Positions 22,746 through 34,995 of a stretch of 64,000 nt of DNA are shown here, in pieces (position 1 is the stretch's first letter; each line of letters starts with the position of its first letter). Under the pieces are notes generated by a model, which was not told where the DNA came from, searched no databases, and was given only the letters and a program-made list of their open reading frames with translations. Location of the stretch: positions 11,935,170 through 11,999,169 of the forward strand of contig NC_051134.1 in NCBI RefSeq assembly GCF_014839805.1, written 5' to 3'. Source of the DNA: Manduca sexta (taxonomy: Eukaryota; Arthropoda; Insecta; Lepidoptera; Sphingidae). The position numbers were made by a program, and so were the translations under genes.

Positions 22746-25700
22746 CTTCATAACCTACACAAATATGTTATTAGGACCATCTGTATTTTTTTAATTACTT
22801 AATTAGTTTTATCCAAATTAAGTTTATAAAGGAATAGTTTTCTTTTTATTTGAAATTAAAATATATATTTGTAGGGCGATAGAAAAATCTAATAATCGAT
22901 GTGAAGATACTAAGTAACCGAATAAAGTTGTATCGATTTTAATAAAAAACACGCTTGAATTTATGCTTATTTTAAGATAAAACTTATCTCGAAAACAACG
23001 TCGATTGTCGGTAGAATTTCGCACGTAATGAAATATTATTTGCATACGATTTCATCCCACTTCGCTTGTAACGCTTGTCATAAATTGAGTTACTTATTCG
23101 CCAGCCCTCTGTATCTCTTATGGAAATCAACGGTTGTGCTCAAATCGGTTTTTCATCGTTCCTTTGAAGTTTATGGGTTTGGTTATTATTTCGGATGCCG
23201 TATGGATAATTTGAGAAAAAATTGGATTTTATTTGTTCGTGTTTTTTGTATCCATATTATCGTATGGTTAAAAAGTGGTAAATAATTCAAATATATTAAT
23301 GAAGTATCAGGTACTTTTCGTGACTTCGCCGATGTGAATGTCATTTTAGAATATTTATAAAATGATTAAATGGTATAAAAAAGTAGCTTGTATTAGTTTT
23401 TAAAGTTTAAGCGTACTCCATACATAATTTTATCAAAATGAGTTCAATGTTTAAACGTGAAAGCATAATGGACGCAAGTTGCGGAGTTGCTTAAGTATTT
23501 CCAATATTAGTATATGGGTGGATGACTCAGGGCTCTCAACTAAAGGATGTTCTACCTAAATTAAAGGAGAGTAATAGCGGGACGGAATTTTTAGGTGCGT
23601 ATATCTTCATATGTATACTAAGGGGCCCTTTGGACTTTTTAAATTTATCTTTCCAATTGTATTTATTAATTTATCTACCCATTAGGTAACATCTAGTACA
23701 TTTCATCGTTACTAAGAATATGGTGTTTAATAAGAAACAAAGGTTTCCTTTTTTATTTTAAACAAATGACTATAAATTTAAAACAACCGTCAGTTTTACT
23801 CTGTGGTGAATATTTACATTGTATATGGTAATATTATAAACTGGATATGCATTGGTTGTTGTTTATTTGTTTTGAAATGGTGGAACATCTATAACATTCA
23901 TACCATCACCTACAATTTCAAGTATTTTTTAAAAAGTAGATACACAAATTCATATTTGTAAGTTGATACACAAATTCATATTTGTAAACTTAAAACGAGA
24001 AAGAAATTATTAGGGGGATTTTCGAAACAAATTTGGGCATTTCTTCTTTATTATGGACTTAACGTAAGGGGTAAATATTATTGGTAGTTGGTAACACTAG
24101 GATCATTATTACTTTATATCCATGCCTATGAGAAATCGGTAAATATGTAATATAATTCATATAAATTTTCAATAAAAGAATGTTCAATGTCTCCGTTTCT
24201 GGAGAAATAATAGCAAATTGCCAATAAAACGCTTTATAGAGTGTGCATCATCTTTACACTCGTTCACACAACGGAGCAACTCATTCAACAATACGTACAT
24301 AAATTAAAAATTAAAAGAAAATAAATGAGAAATAAATTAGATTTGTTTTGTACCAGAATAACCACAATGTAACGATTTTAACGTACCGATCTGTACTCAC
24401 AGTCATTTAATATTTAAGGATGATAAGAGATCTTCGTAGATGTCATATTATGGGCGCCGTATAACCGGGCAGGATACGTGATCTGAAAATGTATCGTCAT
24501 TATACGCAGACGCGGCTTCGGCTGAAATTTATGGACATACGTCGCAAAGCAATGGGCGCCAGTCCCGCTTTCATCGTGATATTCTTACGTTCTATTGTCC
24601 AGACATTGCTTTAAGTCCGGTTTACACTATGCCACCGGTATTTAAGGGTTCAAAAAGTTGAGGCGTGAATTTTAAAGTAATCTGTTAAGGTCGATTTTCG
24701 TTCTTGCGAATCGCAGGTTCTGAACACCTTTTTATAATTATTTCTTAAGATATTTGATATAATAAAACTCCGTGATATTGCTAGGCTGCTAGCTTTTTCA
24801 GTTCAAAAATCCAAATTCCTTTTAAAGTTTCAACATACAGCAGACGCTGGGTGGCGCAGCCCTTAGCAAAAGGTTTCCGTTAGTGCTCTTTGAGTACGGT
24901 AGCATAAAATATATGAGTAGTACGCGTGCAATTTATTTCTGAAAGCACTTATTAAATAAATCTAAAATATGTGCTTGGCAAAAAACGCTCTAATATACTC
25001 TGATTTGCTATATTATTTTCGCAGACTACGAAAATAAGTCGTACGATTGAGAACGCAATAACAAAATATAGTTGTGCGATTTTCTTACTGCGGTCATGTA
25101 GGTAATCTAGCAGAGAAAGTGTAACGTCGGGCTTCCATTGTACGCGTAGTGGGCTGCGAGTACACCTTAACATTTTCCGCTATAACAGATTATGAGTCTC
25201 TTTATGAACGTGTACTTAAGCTGATAATATTCCTTCAAATTGGTATGTATTATTGATTAATATTTCTGCTAGCTACGATCGTTTATGATTGCAATTTGTA
25301 CCGTAATGGTATTGAAAAAATGCAATCAATAAAACGTTTATTAGCTGATTTTACCTATTGTCTTACGGACAATTATTGGCAATGACGTAATTAATTCTTT
25401 CTCTAAACACCAGTTACGTACTTACGTTTTCTCTGGAAATGTGTGTTGACTCACACGTTCATTAGCTTTTCGCAATTCTCTTAGATATATATAATACTTC
25501 AGAAAAATCAAGAGTATAAAGGGAACGCGAACAGTACGGAATCTTATTTAAAATCACAAAGCGAGTACATCGATATATTTTGTTAATCACATAAATATTT
25601 ATAGAAAAAAATACGAATCATATCCGTAAAACTCACACTTCTACCAACAATTTTCTCTTGTAAAATGGCGTAAATAAATTTTATTTAAAAATATTAGTCA

Positions 25701-28700
25701 CTTACGTAAAATTATTGCAACATAACGGAAAAAGTGTCTGCTCGGAAATAATTTAGTTGCTACCTTAAAATGTTGCCTAAAGGGTCTAGTTTTAATCTGC
25801 GAATTCCAGCAGGGCACTTTAGTGTTATAAAGTGGCTCATACAGAAGGCGCCTGTGAGCTCATTTTCAGTTTAAATAATAATTATAAAAAGGTGTAAGCT
25901 GTGACATTACTAAGCTGTTAAGCGTGAAATATAATGCGATATGACAAATATTTAAATGAAAGAGACATTAACATCTATATTCTTAACAAGTTCAAGCAAA
26001 CATTTTAATGGAGACGAGACTGACTATGGAAATTTTATTTTTCGTATCGCATTTTTATACATAGATACTTATTAAAATATTTTTTCATTCCTACATGTGT
26101 AAATGATATCCATTTACGACACTCTTACTCGTTAATACAGGCAAAATATTGATTCGTGTGAAATCAAACTCGAATCGTACACAATTTTTTTTACGTTAAT
26201 ACTCATGGGCTGAACTAAAATAAGATCTATGTTTAAATTTAAAAGCTAAATAAGTCTGAAGTCCTATCACATAATGAATACAACAACGCAGTTTTTTTAA
26301 AACGGTAACATTGCACGGGATTTGGTACGATCAGTCTATGTTAGGGAAGAATAAAACATAAAAAAAAATATCTTAAGGTAAAGCTTATAGGTTTTTAAAT
26401 ACGGCATTCTTGAAAGAAGCAAAGCCAATCTTGAAAATGTCATAGTTTATACAAACTATATTATATGAATTGCCCATTCTGATAAAGGGCTGAGGGCACG
26501 GGGCAATAAAGGAATTATTTACTGTCTTCCTTCTGTTAAAGATTAAGATTTTCTAACGGAATAGTTGTCACTTTCCAAAGTAAAACATTACCTTGTCTGT
26601 AAAAGCCTTGTTCAACAATAAGCCTAGGCATTGCCCTGGTGCGCCTACATAAATTCTAATTATAGCTTTACATTTCAATAGATTTTACCGTTAAAAGAGG
26701 AAGAGGTTTTGTTGTCGAGCCTATTTCTACTTTTGTTGAAGAGAACAATTTTTAAAACTATAAAAGATATCATGTAAGTCTTCTAATTAATCAACTCTTG
26801 ACCACTACTGTCAAAGGACATTTTATAGTCAAAGTTTCTAATGATCTTACATGCTAAAATCTCTACTGACATATTTCTCTTTGCATGTATTAACGGAATT
26901 TCCAGAATATTCAACCAACGGGAAAACTAGAAATCGAACATACGTATATTTTGGTTAAAATTTATTACGTAGTTGTCACCACTGTGGAATGAAAAAGCGT
27001 AGTGAACCGTATTTCTAGCTTTCATGTAATACGGACAGCAGACCGTAATAAGAGAGCTCGACTCTAATAATATCCAATGAATATCTTATTCATAAGAACC
27101 TTTATTGCACTATTCTCTTATTATTATTCATTTGCTGAACTTCGGTTGTTTACTTAAGGCTGAGATCTAATAAACCGCTTTGATTTGAGATTTTGAGGTT
27201 ATCTGTTTTTGGTGTGTATTGAATTTCCACGAAATTTGTGATCACATTTCTATAGGGTAATATATTTAGTTGGTAATATATATCCTACTTAACAAAGAGA
27301 TAACTGTATTTGATATTAGAAGAATTTTCAATGAACTATGCCTGTTTTTAAAGGCGTATACCCGTTTGAAAATATATTTGCGAATCCCGTATCATTACTA
27401 AGTCTAATTTCAATATCCCTCCAATTTTCCAGTCGGCTAAAAAATATTTCACATCTCATAGATTTTTGCTTTCCGTTGCGTCGTTTACGATAATCTAGGT
27501 TTTGATACGAATATATTTAGATTCGATGGTATTCTCATCTCTTTTCAATGATATGAAACTCAACTCGTTTGCAGTAAAATTTCAACAAGTGTTATCTTAT
27601 ATTTAACTTAATTTATACAATTATGTACCAGAAGCTGACTACTTATACCCTTGTACTGTATAATACGTACTTAGTTTGTCGCTTTGTAGAGACTGTATGA
27701 AGCAAGCCTAATCCCCTTCAAATCCAGACAGTTTAATTGAAAAGTTCATACAAAAGTCCCAGGTGTTATAGCATAGTTAACTCGCATGAGGCAAGTTATT
27801 AGTATTTGCTATTTTATTTTGTATTTTCCTTGACTACAATTTAGATCTAGGTCTAATTAGTCCGCTTTTACCATCTTCTCACAATTCAGTTTACTGAACA
27901 CTATATTACGTTGGTTCAGGGTTTAAAATTCTGCGCATGGCAGAATTCGAGCGTCGTTTAGTTAGAGGCTTCTATTGCTGAATCGGAATAAAAAGCCATA
28001 GCTAGATAGGTATAAAAGAGTTTAGGAGAGTTATATGCTTATTGTGGCTTTTAAATCTTGAAATAATATACTATAATCTATTGTTATATTTGGACCACCG
28101 CTACAATTGAGACATTTTGCGCCTTAATGCCATTTAATTTATCACGTTTTTCTAATGTGAGTCGGCAGAGTTAAGAATTCCTGTTAAATAACAATGTATG
28201 ATTAATATCTCTATATGTAGAATACATATTCTATTATATAGATATATTAATCTAAATGATCTTTTTTAAAGTTGTTTAAAAAGTTGGTTGTCGTGGACTA
28301 TACTTTAAATCTACGGGAGTCGGAAAGAGATTTAGAACGTCAGCATACGGAGCGAGGAGATTTGAAACTTGTAGGCAAGTTTCGGCTGTTACCGTGTTCT
28401 TTGTAGGAGAGAACTCGAAGTAAAGAAATACTTTCCCTCTAGTGTTGTTTGCACTGTGAAAGGGAATGTTTGATTTGGGTTCGCATATGTTTTAAGTTTG
28501 CATGTTTATGCAATGTCGATGTAAATGAAGAAGGCTTCTGACCGTTTTTCTCCCATCATTGGGCAGTTATTATTCGTGCTGTAGTCAATAATTGGCTAGA
28601 AATCATGTATGTTTTTGTATGTATCTGCTATTTAATATATACAATTTCTTTGCATGTTACAGATGAAGAAATTATAAATTGATAGAAACCACATTTTTTT

Positions 28701-29284
28701 TGCATATTTCAGAAATATCTGCAAACAGTGCGCGGCAATCTCTAGCAAATATAAGATATTGATAGATACCCTCAAGAAAATAGAACGGCAAATAAATGTA
28801 AATAAAGCTGAGAACTCATATCAATAGTAAACAAGAATAAAATAGGTTGAACTATCGTGTACGTGGTCGTTAGTGGATAAAGAAAGAGATTTTGAGTCGC
28901 GGCACGTCAGCAAACACGGGGACCTGTTGCTTCCCCCTCCACCCCCCAAGTCACGGAACGCTCATTTACCTCCGAGAACACTTTGTTTATCCTTTCCTTT
29001 TGTTTCCTTCGCGATGTCATTTTTGCTTAATCTTGTGTAGAATAAAACATTTGATTTCTGTTACAGGATATAATTTATCTTCTATGTAGATGTTTTGTCA
29101 GCAACAGTATCATATTATCAATATAGTACATATTATCAATTATTTTCAGATGATATTTTTAAATAATCTTAACTCACCAAACAAAGAGAAGAGTTGATTT
29201 TGTGTATGTTTGTGATGAATAAATTCAAAAACTTCTTAACAGATTTCGAAGATTTGTTCATCGTGAAGCTATATTACTCCTAAA
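22746..29284. other. long non-coding stretch
   Basis: AT-rich with no recognisable exon, RNA gene or transposon. Positions 24450-24620 (GGGCGCCGTATAACCGGGCA, ATGGGCGCCAGTCCCGC) are less AT-rich and could be a conserved non-coding element; that is untested. Confidence 0.4.
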
Positions 29285-29352
29285 TGCTATAGATTACTTT
29301 TTATCTCGGGAATGGATTTCAACGCGAGCGGAGCCGCGAGCAAAATCTAGTA
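29285..29352 (-). repeat. short interspersed repeat terminus
   Basis: Read on the minus strand it starts TACTAGATTTTGCTCGCGGC followed by TCCGCTCGCG, a terminus seen repeatedly in lepidopteran genomes. Only the end is clear; the inner boundary is approximate. Confidence 0.55.
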
Positions 29353-29389
29353 CTTAACTAATAATTCAGTTTTTATTTTAACTTATTGG

Positions 29390-29693
29390 ATACTAGCAAC
29401 CCACCCCGGCTTCGCACGGGTGCAATGCTGATACTAAATACACTACAGAAAAACTGTGAACGTTGTATATAAAAAGATAGCGGCCCGCTCTGGCTTCGCA
29501 CGGGTATAACATAACAAAATAACAGTATTTCTCCACTATTTAACGGATGTTATTATACATATAAACCTTCCTCTTGAATCACTTTATCTATTAAAAAAAC
29601 CGCCTCAAAATCCGTTGCGTAGTTTTAAAGATTTAAGCATACAAAGGGACATAGGGATAGAGAAAGCGACTTTGTTTTATACTATGTAGTGAT
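29390..29693 (+). repeat. lepidopteran interspersed repeat, non-autonomous (Helitron-like?)
   Basis: Starts TACTAGCAACCCACCCCGGC followed by TTCGCACGGGT, and ends with GAGAAAGCGACTTTGTTTTA then TACTATGTAGTGAT. An internal near-copy of the head, CTCTGGCTTCGCACGGGT, occurs at about 29490. I know this sequence type as abundant in Lepidoptera; assignment to Helitrons is uncertain. It lies head-to-head with the fragment at 29285-29352. Confidence 0.65.
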
Positions 29694-30571
29694 CTTAAGT
29701 AAATCACTTAATTTCACTTGTACTTTATACCTTAATTACAAGAATATGTTAATACGTCATGTAATATTAATAATGGCGCGATATCTCAAACACAAGATAA
29801 ATACTTATTATACTCAATTTAATATTTGGCCTCTCTAAAGCGAATTTATGATTATTGTGATGGTATCACGATTGTGAAGGCCGAAAGGCATTTTTGCCGA
29901 GAACCCTCTTTCGAATATGTTTGTCAAGCTTTTGTTCGGTGCGATTTTTATTTTATCATAAACTATTGTTGGGGTTTGTTTATGCTAGTATAGTTTTTTA
30001 TGTATTTTTATTTTTATATTTAAGGGCTCTTTATTTGGGCGTATTTTGTTTTCAGCAGATATATGCTGTCGTAGAATTTGAGATATTATGTATGGAATAT
30101 TTATTTGTGACAAAATAATTTCAACATTTTGGCAATCATTTAAAATGGTTAAACTTATAATTCTCTTTGTTACTCAAAAGATATGTAACTATCTGGAACA
30201 TTGACTATATTCAGCCGTCTCATTTCCTTCGGCTTAGCAAGTTGAATGTTTGCCTTGGGTCGCGCGCCTGACCAAGCCTTTGTCGAATAAGTTTTCCAAC
30301 TTTCCCGTCTTCATATTAAGTACGGGTTAATACCCGAATCTTGGGCCGTCGTTTGATCGGACTAAGTGGTACAACAGGCCTGCCTAACCCAGCGGTTAAG
30401 TGCTCTTATTCTTGAAGTCGCGTTATTAGTTTTGTAGAATATGGTCATTAGTCTTGATCCTTTTGAGTCAAGTTTGTAAACTATGACGGTTGAAAGGCAT
30501 ATTGACTAAAACGACATTTTATTGCTACACTAAGTTTTATACATATTTAAATTCAGTATTTTTTCCTATAA
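29694..30571. other. non-coding stretch
   Basis: Nothing firmly recognised. Positions 30240-30400 are GC-richer (CTGCCTAACCCAGCGGTTAA) and could be an old SINE head. Confidence 0.35.
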
Positions 30572-30752
30572 AATATCGTGAGGAAACCTGCACATCTGAG
30601 AAGTTCTCTATAGGAATTTCGAAGGTGTGTGAAGTCTACCAATCCGCACTAGGCCAGCGTGGTGGACTACGGCCTAATCCCTCTCAGTGGTAGAGGAGGC
30701 CCGTGCTCAGCAGTGGGCAAGTATATAATACAGGGCTGATATTATTATTATT
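30572..30752 (+). repeat. SINE, Metulj-like, 5'-truncated
   Basis: Contains GAGAAGTTCTCTATAGGAAT, CACTAGGCCAGCGTGGTGGA, GAGGAGGCCCGTGCTCAGCA and AGTATATAATACAGGGCTGA, and ends in (ATT)n. The same blocks occur at 34.8 kb and 42.0 kb. The tRNA-like head is missing. Confidence 0.85.
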
Positions 30753-31282
30753 TTTTCCTGTGGTTTTTAACTTAGTTAAATTTTTTCGAAATAATATGTC
30801 GTATAAGTCAATTAGCTTTTTCATCGTCGAATTGACTTTGTTGGTTGTTTCGCACACATTAAAGCATTTTTAGCAAAAATACCTATATATTAATTCGTGG
30901 TCGTCATTCGTGATAAATTCACGAATCCAAATCTATTCAGCGATTTATTGCTGTAAACATCCAAACATCTTTAAAATTACATTTATATACTCAATATTAC
31001 CAAGCTTTCTATAAACAAATAACTTTATATGATTAATATGTTAAGTTCCAAATAATATTTTATTATGAAAATTTAACTGTAAAGAACTCGCATAAAACGG
31101 AGTAAAAGGCACGATAAAAACACAAACATAAATCAAACCCAACGCGACACTTGGTGCGTATCAAATTGTGCAATTTGTAACATCAGAGACAGCACTATCA
31201 AGATCCAAATCTATGATATCTCTTTCGGGAATTATGAGTGTGGTCACTTTTCTTTTACTTTGCTTGTAACTTTTTAATGTTT
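30753..31282. other. non-coding stretch between repeats
   Basis: AT-rich, nothing recognised. Confidence 0.4.
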
Positions 31283-31575
31283 ACTAGTTGACCCGACAGA
31301 CGTTGTCCCGTCTTAACTATGAATTTGCAGCGCGCATTGTCAATCGCTAACAGTTATTTCAAACAATTGACAGTTATATAAAATTTATATTTTCGTTAAG
31401 TTTTCTTAAATGTTCTACTTTTCCGCACATTTTTTTGATTTTTTTCTTTTATAAGAACCTTCTCTTGACAATAACAAACACAAGAAAAAAAAAGTAGTGA
31501 AATCGGTAGAGCCGTTCACACGTGATGGCGTGACCAAGGGAAATAGGAATTCTTTTTTATATAATATATAGATTA
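31283..31575 (+). repeat. lepidopteran interspersed repeat, non-autonomous
   Basis: Starts TACTAGTTGACCCGACAGAC followed by GTTGTCCCGTC and ends with CCGTTCACACGTGATGGCGT, GACCAAGGGAAATAGGAAT and ATATAATATATAGAT. It is a common lepidopteran repeat type with no coding capacity; its class is uncertain. Confidence 0.65.
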
Positions 31576-34500
31576 AATGATGTAAGTTAACGAGTGTTGC
31601 TAACCTTCTAGAAAGGAAATTCGTAGCAATAAGTCTATGGAACTTTGACGTTGGGCTTAGTTCTTGATCAGATCTTGATTTCAGCTGATGTTTAAGAATT
31701 TGCACTTTACCGTTGACTCAGTAATTCTCTATACTTCTCTAATTGAATTGGCAGAGCATTCTGTGTTAAACATTGATCAAAATCAGTCCCCACAAAATTA
31801 ATACAACGGCATAAGACAAATAATTGATCGCCATTCATGCAAAAGAAATCTGATAGAATGAAGCGTAATATGCAATATAATTCGGATAAAGCACGTCCGA
31901 AACGCGTTTATGGACCTGTTGCTATACAGATATCGGCCACAAATTGAACTCGATTAGCACGCTCCGTATTATACGCGATTAGGCCGAATTCTAATTCAAG
32001 AACGGGGGACTTATTTTCGCAGACTTCGTAAATTCGATATCAACCATCAATGGATCTACCATAGCACCGTCTACGCATGTGCGTGTATGTGGGAGTGTTC
32101 CGATTTCGAATACAGTAGACACTCGATAATTCGAATCTTATTCTTTTATTATCTTAAGACCACGCCAGAGAAAAAGATCAAATATCCACCCACACTCACG
32201 CCTTCAATGCCTGAAGGATGGCCAGAAGTGCAACTAGAACACATACTTTTCACCATGTATATTCTTGTCCATTATACGATAAGGACCAAGCTAATAAAAT
32301 ATTCAGATAGGATATAATATCCCATATAGTATATATTATAGATCGACTATCTGTAATCCAGGATTACAGAAATTGGATACGAGGGACACTCACGGCGTGT
32401 CGTGTTCCGACAGGGATGTCCATTGATTAAGGTTCTATTTAGAGGTAACAGGCAGTGGGAAAGTGCAGTGTCAACTTATATGCAGTACGATAAATATTAA
32501 AGTAGTCGACGAGGGCTGGAAGTTGAAAAGCATGCAGACCCATTGTAGCGTAGCCCTATCTCTGGTGTATATAACATAATATAGTTAAAACATATAATTA
32601 TAATATTATTATAGGTCTGATACGGCCCGCTGGCAAACACCTATGGATAGATTTGCGATAAATAGTGAAAACAATTTTACAGCAATATGCACAGTATTGG
32701 GTTGGCTTCAAAATGGAAACTAGATCGTGACAATGAAAAGTAACAAACAGGCGCTATAATAATACCATATAAACCTTTTGTTCGTAATAATAACATTCTG
32801 ACACGGAATAATTGAATTTATTACTTAATATACATTTAATATTATTAACCTAAACCGTATTTTAGGCTGTATGGACATTATAAACCCTTACACAAATTAT
32901 AACAATAGACAAATATCTTATTTAATTAGCTAAGTACGAAACTTGCCGCCCACGGACTCTAAAAGAACTAAAACTGGGAATTCTAACTTTATCCTTTTAA
33001 CGTAATGCAGACATTCGAGAGTCGAGGACAATAAGAAGGACTTAATTGTGACCGACTTTTTGTTTGAGCCCTTTTATGTCTCTTAATTGTGTAGCTAATA
33101 ATTTGCATTTCGTTTCTATCGTTTAAGAGATTCCGACATTCTTATAATAGGATTTAAACTCTGTGGCTGTTTTATAGATTGCTTGTTATATTGTTTTCCA
33201 ACTACTATTTCAGACTTTATTCAACATAGTTAGATTAAATTATAAGATCTTAAAGTTAAGGAACAATTATTTTATATTTCACTTTAAATCAATTTTAAAA
33301 TGTTTCACAATCTCATTTCATGTTGACAAATGTTAATATGTCGAGCATTTATAGGAATGGCACATTTAGTATCCAGCAGTTGTTAACGATATCTGCATGA
33401 TTGCGTATTATATTGACAATTACAATTTGCATGTCTCTTTAAATTATAATGGATGATTACCTGTCTGTGCATTTTATTTTTTTGTTCTCTTTCATTGTTC
33501 TTGCTATGTGTCAAATTAAATATGAAGGTTATATTAGTAACTATATCAGTAAATTATTACAAGAAATTTATTTTGGTAGAATCACTCAAAAATATTTTTC
33601 AATCGACAAACTCAATCATGTAACTTATTAAAATACTAGTTTTAGTTATAACGTTATAAAGATAGCCTGTAAACACAAAATCGGTTTGATGTAAAGTTCT
33701 GTCATTCGCTGCAGCCTCGAGCTCGCAGAGGTGCTTAACGTCAGGATTTCTTGACTTTTACTTACTCTCGGGATATGTTCGCGCGGTTGGTCGCGATCCT
33801 TTATGAGTTATTAGTTTCGCGTTGTGTTGCAACCTATAAATCTGGAACATTTCTTCGTATTTTGGAATGAAGTACGTGGCTACAGTTTTGATTGTATTTG
33901 TATTGGACTAGAATAATTTATTTCGCGCACAAGTAAACTTTTTAATATCATTTCTCATATCTTTACCTACGAGATTCAGGTGCTTTTGATGATTCGGCCA
34001 ACCTTCTTGATTTATGGAGTGATAGGAACTACAATTCTGTGTCATTTATTCGATAGTTTAAATATTTTATTTATATCTACGCGTTTGCATCAATATTGCC
34101 TTCAAATTTCGTCATAAGCATGTGTAAAGGATCAAAATATCTTGGACAAATGAACTTTAATATCAGCTTATAGGTTCACCCTATACATTGCTCAAATCTT
34201 TATCATTAGAACTTTCTGGGTACAAGCGAGACAGTTTAAATATTAAGAGTAAACAGAAACATGATTTTATATTGTTTGGAAGTGATAGGCTTCTCGAATA
34301 TTCGCCCGTGGTAGGGGACGTTGTATCGCGCATCGATTTTGACGGAAATAGAATAGGTCAGTTTCGTGCTTAATCACTCTTTACTTTCAGGTTGCTAAAA
34401 TAAGATGAGTTGTTAGTATTACTTATTATGTAAATAAATATAATGGGAATCTGCAACATCGAGGTAGAGTTGAAAATAATCTGTACGCGGTGATACAGAT

Positions 34501-34681
34501 CTCTGATAGACAAATATATTTTAATAACAATTTTATTATTTTTAATTTTTTATATGAAAGTAAATAAAAAAAAAAATTAAACACTAAAAAATTTATGTGT
34601 TAAAATATGTTTTTCTTAATATTTAATTTTTATAGCTTTTTATATCTTTATTATAATAATATCATTACTTTTTTAATGTAA
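31576..34681. other. non-coding stretch
   Basis: Nothing recognised. Open frames at 32087-32317 and 33449-33631 are short and resemble no family. Confidence 0.4.
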
Positions 34682-34995
34682 GTTGCGGGGATAGCTTAGT
34701 TGGGTTTGAAACGGACTGACGGGATGAATGTCTGCTGGTTTAAATCCCAGGGGCTCAAACCTTTGACTTTTCCAAAATGATGTGTGCATTCTTTATGAAT
34801 TATCGCTTGCTTTAACGTCGAAGGAAATCTGCATACTTGAGAAGTTCTCTATAGGAATTTTGACGGTGTATGTAGTCTACAAATCTGCACTAGGCCAGCG
34901 TGGTGGACTAAGGCCTAATCCTTCTCAGTATTAAAGGAGGCCCGTGCCCAGCAGTGGAGCAGTATATAATACAGGACTGATATTATTATATTCTA
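34682..34995 (+). repeat. SINE, Metulj-like, full length with tRNA-type head
   Basis: The head GGGGATAGCTTAGTTGGGTT is an A-box region and GGTTTAAATCCCAGGGGC a B-box, about 40 nt apart, as in a tRNA-derived pol III promoter. The body repeats GAGAAGTTCTCTATAGGAAT and GGCCAGCGTGGTGGACTAAG, and the tail is GGCCCGTGCCCAGCAGTGGA, AGTATATAATACAGGACTGA and (ATT)n. This is the only copy in the window with an intact head. Confidence 0.87.

Noticed and set aside
22179..22802. Open frames of 185-202 codons across the second N block
   Set aside because: Formed by N translated as unknown residues; the flanks show no coding signal.
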